From NCBI GenBank assembly GCA_037952775.1, contig JBANAY010000003.1, positions 27,094,001 to 27,158,000 of the forward strand: DNA of 64,000 nt, given 5' to 3'. The stretch comes from Clonostachys chloroleuca. Taxonomy: Eukaryota; Ascomycota; Sordariomycetes; Hypocreales; Bionectriaceae. The notes beneath the pieces are model-generated. The model had not been told where the DNA came from and did not search any database. It saw nothing but the letters and a program-made list of their open reading frames with translations. Shown here in pieces: positions 60,401 to 64,000 of the stretch; the stretch's first letter is position 1, and every line of letters starts with the position of its first letter. Position numbers and translations under genes: made by a program.

Positions 60401-63400
60401 CATGTCGCCGCCATCTGTGAAGATGACGTCCGTGTTGGAGTCACGCCAGCGCCATCAAACAGTGCAACCTACACGGCCTTGGTGACCAAGATGCGCGAGA
60501 TGCAGGTGCGCGCATGGTCGCTTCAATACACGCTTCTCAAGGCCGGCATCCGCCAGCAAGGTTCCTTCATATCGCCTGATAACGAGCTGGCCGACTTGCT
60601 TGCCGCGATTCACCATGCCATTGGGTTGCGTAAATACTGCAAGGTTTCCAATAAGATCTTCTTGAAGGTGATGCGAGCAGAGCTTCTCAAATTGAAGACG
60701 TTGGAAAATTGGGAGGATTATCTCGAACAAGTTCTCTACGACCTCTACGGCCTGAAACTTGGTGTTGGCGCCTGGGAGGTCCAAGAACATGGCGTTCCTC
60801 ATGAGTCTTTAGAAAAGTCCAAGACGATGCAACTTGTCGAGAGAATCATGATACTGGCGAATCGCATGTCAATGAAGGATCTGCTCAAATCAGATCTTAA
60901 GACAACAATAGATCATATGCAGCAGACAATCGGGCAATTGAAATCAACACCGCAAATGATTTTCAACTTGCGAAACTTCCAAGAATACTTGAAAAGGCCC
61001 ATCCATCCACTTCGGATGTACCGCGCGCTTACCGGAAGCATCGATGTTGATGCGGTCTCAGTCAATGCCCCTGAATCAGGCATTGCAACCCACGGGTGGT
61101 TTTTTCTCCAGGGAATGCTGGCATTGACCAAATTCAAAGGCGTCGATCTCAACCGACGGCAAACCCCTGGAGCTACGGATGACTTGCGCATCGGTGCAAC
61201 GTTTCTCAGACTGCAACTCCAGTTCACCCCTGACCGCTGGGATGCATGGTTTCGCTTGGCTGAGTGTTTCGATTATGAATTGGATGAAGCTGTCCTGTGG
61301 ACGGCTGACAAAATCAACAAGGATCGCAACGAACTTCTAAAATTCCAGCGAAGTGCTATTCACTGCTACACCCTTGCTCTTTCCCACTCCATTACTGTAG
61401 ACGTTGAGGCTTACGAAGGGGATCCGTTGCACGATCTCTATCATAAATTCGGCATGCGTCTATACGCCTCGAGTAGAGAGCCATTTGCAATGGAGCCCTT
61501 CAAGCACTCCGAGCAGGAGAGATTCTTTATAGAAACTATGAGTCTCGATGCTTTCAGCAGAATAGTTCATGACGAAATGACCCAGTACAAAGTTTGGAAG
61601 TTTGCCGCAAAACTATTCAAAATGGCAATGAAGCGACAACCCAAAAACTGGAAGTAAGTATAGTTCTTCTGCTAATACTAGAGAGCCTGGCCAATTCGCT
61701 AACCTTGAACAGGAATTCATACATGCTGGCTAAGTGTTACTGGAAGATGTACCAAACACCAGTAGCTGATCTCGATACCAAAGACCAGAATTCAAGGGTT
61801 AAGTTAGAGACTTTGATTGATGCTCTCAAGACATCCGTGGAAGTTGCTCACAAGAACCGCAAGTCGCGAAGCAATGACGTTGTTCTTGAGCCGCACTACA
61901 AGATCATCTCTGTGCTCCACAAACTGGTCACGCGCGGTGATATCCCTTCCCTCGAGGCGGCGACAATTCTTTCTGAGCAGCCTTTCGGCATAGTTGTCAA
62001 TCCAGATGACCACTTTGCGTCGTTTTCAGAGCCAGAGGACTGGGAAGAATATGTCATCCGCAGTCTGACCAAGCTCCGAGACCGCGACAAGTCAAACTGG
62101 CAACACCGAATCATCATGCGACACGCCTGCATCCTCTTCAATGAAAAGTCACCCGGCAGTATGGAGAGTGATAGTTACGTGGAAGCCAAAGCCTCCTTCA
62201 ACATTCTTCGCGAGAGCATGTTTACCAAGACCATGGTGATGAATGTTTGGAAATGCGATGCCGAGCGGCCTGGGCGCCACCATGTCTATACCGAACGATA
62301 TATGCGTTTCATGACCAAGCTACTCATTAACTTATCAGACCGCGTCAACATGGAACAGCTGTTACGGCGTCTGCGCAAGAAGGGGGCGGACTTCTATCAT
62401 TTCGTCGATCTGTGGCATACCTGCTGCCTCGCTTATGTGAAGATGCTCCGCGATACCTATGGCATTACCCATTCGACGGACGAGGTCTTCAAATCCATGT
62501 CTAATGAAGAGTTTGAGATCATAACCGAGCGAATTACAGAATGGGCGTCTGCTCAAGGGCCGATGACACCTACATTCAGTTGCATGAAGGATGCCATCGA
62601 GTTGAAGAAGCTGAACGCAAGTCTCACAAGAGTAGCACCTATTGACGACTTGATCAATGATTGTTATTCCAAGATCTACCTTGATGTTGCACGCAGTCTT
62701 CCTGGCCCAGAACCTGCCAAGGTGATCGAGGAACGGAACCAGGCGAAGGAGGCCGTCGCCAAAGAGAACGCAGCAAAGGCGGAGGCAGAAGCTGCCGCCG
62801 CAGCGGCTGGAGAACTCCAGCCTAAGGCGCTGAACGGACTGCTCCCGACGTCTGAAGCGCAGGATAGCCGTGGGGCGACACCAACTCCACATGATTCAGA
62901 GAAACCCGAAGCTGGACCTCGCGCCCGACGAGCGGGTATTCGGCGGCCTGAAGTCCTCCGTAAAGCAGAGCAAGCTGTCATGCGGTCTATGGAGCCCAAG
63001 GCTGGCTCTGTCAAAGCTCGCTCTAGTAGTGTAATGAGCAAGCGGGGAAGCCAGCGAGGCAGCCAGACTCCTGCTGCAGCCATGAGCGAGGATGACAGTG
63101 GCAGTGGCAGCGGCAGTGAGGAAGAAGGGCCCGATGCGCAGGTCAGGCGAGAGGCCGCAGAAGGACTCGATACAGAAGTCAAGGAAACAGACGCTGAGAG
63201 TCTGCACAACCACGACCATGAACAAGATCATGAGCATGAGCATGACCACGATCACGATCACGATCACGATCACGATCACGACCTCGAGCACGACCACGAG
63301 CACGAGGAAGACGATGACGACAGTGATCTCAGTGACGTGCCCGAGGGATACGATGATGATATGCCGGATGGCTTACTGTTTGCCAATTTGAGAGGTCAGG

Positions 63401-63759
63401 CAGCAAATGATGAGTCCAGTGGTGAAGATGCCGATAGCGAGAGTGAAGGTGAGGAGGACGATCAGGAAGATGATGAGACAGCTCTCGAGCATATGGACGA
63501 AGAGCAAGATGGCGCAGATGCCACACTTGAACATATGGATGAGGATGAAGATGAGCAAGAAGAAGGCCAAGAAGAGACCGTGGATGGTGTTGACGAAGAT
63601 CATAGCCGACTGGAGCAGGCTCACAGAAGTGATCACGAAGATACCGAGATGGCATATGGCGACGACGAGCTGACGAGGGGCCCGGAAGAGAGCGAGGGCC
63701 AAGAGGGTGAAGACGACGATGAGGAGGAGAGAGCAGATGAGACAATGGAGAATAAATAA
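57464..63759 (+). CDS. HIR3: HIR complex subunit Hir3 (CABIN1 homologue)
   Basis: Scaffold of the HIR histone chaperone for replication-independent H3-H4 deposition and histone-gene repression. Exons 57464-57466, 57524-57598, 57653-61653 and 61713-63759 give 2041 residues. The first coding exon is just the ATG, directly followed by GTGAGC. The N-terminus ([25 protein letters not shown], then [16 protein letters not shown]) starts TPR-like repeats that recur ([35 protein letters not shown]). Residues about 240-430 are low-complexity Pro/Glu/Lys-rich with basic nuclear signals ([11 protein letters not shown]). The C-terminal 350 residues hold an Ala/Glu coiled segment, a basic [15 protein letters not shown] stretch, a His-Asp repeat and a long acidic tail. 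Confidence 0.93.
63233..63305 (+). repeat. His-Asp/His-Glu codon repeat in HIR3
   Basis: A CAC/CAT-GAC/GAT/GAG hexanucleotide repeat encoding alternating His and Asp or Glu. It reads as a metal-binding-like or disordered linker before the acidic tail; length is likely variable between strains. Confidence 0.85.
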
Positions 63760-64000
63760 TCAAAAGAAAAGGACCAAATATGGCAGGCACAAAAGAGTAT
63801 TTGTAACATGGCGTTCACAGGGTTAATCCTTTCTCCCTAGAAGTATAGCTAGAAATCAACCACAGCATGTATATGATTACATTTAAAACATAGCCTTTAG
63901 TTTGCTCGTAGAGCATTGTCCATTATCTTTACCTCAGTCGAGCTATGTACCAGCGGCACCAAGGGCTACAAGCATTATCCAGGGCCTGAAGTACAAGCAG
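63760..64000. other. 3' flank of HIR3
   Basis: AT-richer downstream region to the window end; no gene start recognised. Confidence 0.5.

Noticed and set aside
62676..63209. 177-residue - strand frame
   Set aside because: Antisense of the low-complexity C-terminus of HIR3.

Overview
The window comes from a filamentous ascomycete nuclear chromosome. Genes carry short GT..AG introns (about 47-160 bp, often with CTRAC-like branch sites), the repeats are mutated in the RIP manner (repeat-induced point mutation, C:G to T:A), and the genes include fungal-only families (Zn2Cys6 regulator, Chs5-Arf1 adaptor, HIR subunit). The Hir3 and housekeeping proteins look Sordariomycete-like, perhaps Hypocreales; that placement is from memory of the families and is not proven here.

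Layout. (1) 1-18145 is an extremely AT-rich block without open frames. It holds wrecked Ty3/Gypsy elements. One is a truncated element on the + strand (about 326-5026). The second is a truncated chromodomain element on the - strand (about 5027-7529 and 15839-16401). A full-length element of the same family (7530-15838, two 375-bp LTRs) has jumped into its gag and is flanked by a CTTAA target duplication. A 768-bp, much less mutated insert (9104-9871) sits inside that full-length copy. (2) 18150-32474 is an accessory region at the border: a 16-cysteine secreted protein (effector candidate), a wrecked secreted-protein gene, a ConA-like secreted protein, an acetolactate synthase, an aquaglyceroporin-type channel, a quinone-oxidoreductase-like reductase, a phytanoyl-CoA-dioxygenase-like gene with an in-frame stop, and a Zn2Cys6 regulator. 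(3) 33180-42490 holds metabolic and housekeeping genes: GH2 beta-galactosidase, YCII protein, acidic nuclear protein, aldo-keto reductase, HIT protein. (4) 42491-51587 is a 9-kb gene-poor stretch with one small two-exon gene. (5) 51588-63759 is core machinery: RNA polymerase subunit RPABC4, GPN1 GTPase (polymerase import), a ChAPs exomer adaptor and the histone chaperone subunit Hir3.

Most notable points: the acetolactate synthase has Leu at the position of the conserved Trp that is the classic target-site resistance position (yeast W586/Arabidopsis W574), and it lies among redox enzymes, a channel and a regulator, which suggests a self-resistance gene beside a reduced or partly lost metabolite locus. 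Three copies of a CGCGCGGYWATTAGTCA element lie upstream of the reductase gene. The nested retrotransposon structure can be resolved to the base. Coordinates for multi-exon genes span first to last coding base; exon positions are in the evidence and all joins were checked to keep frame.
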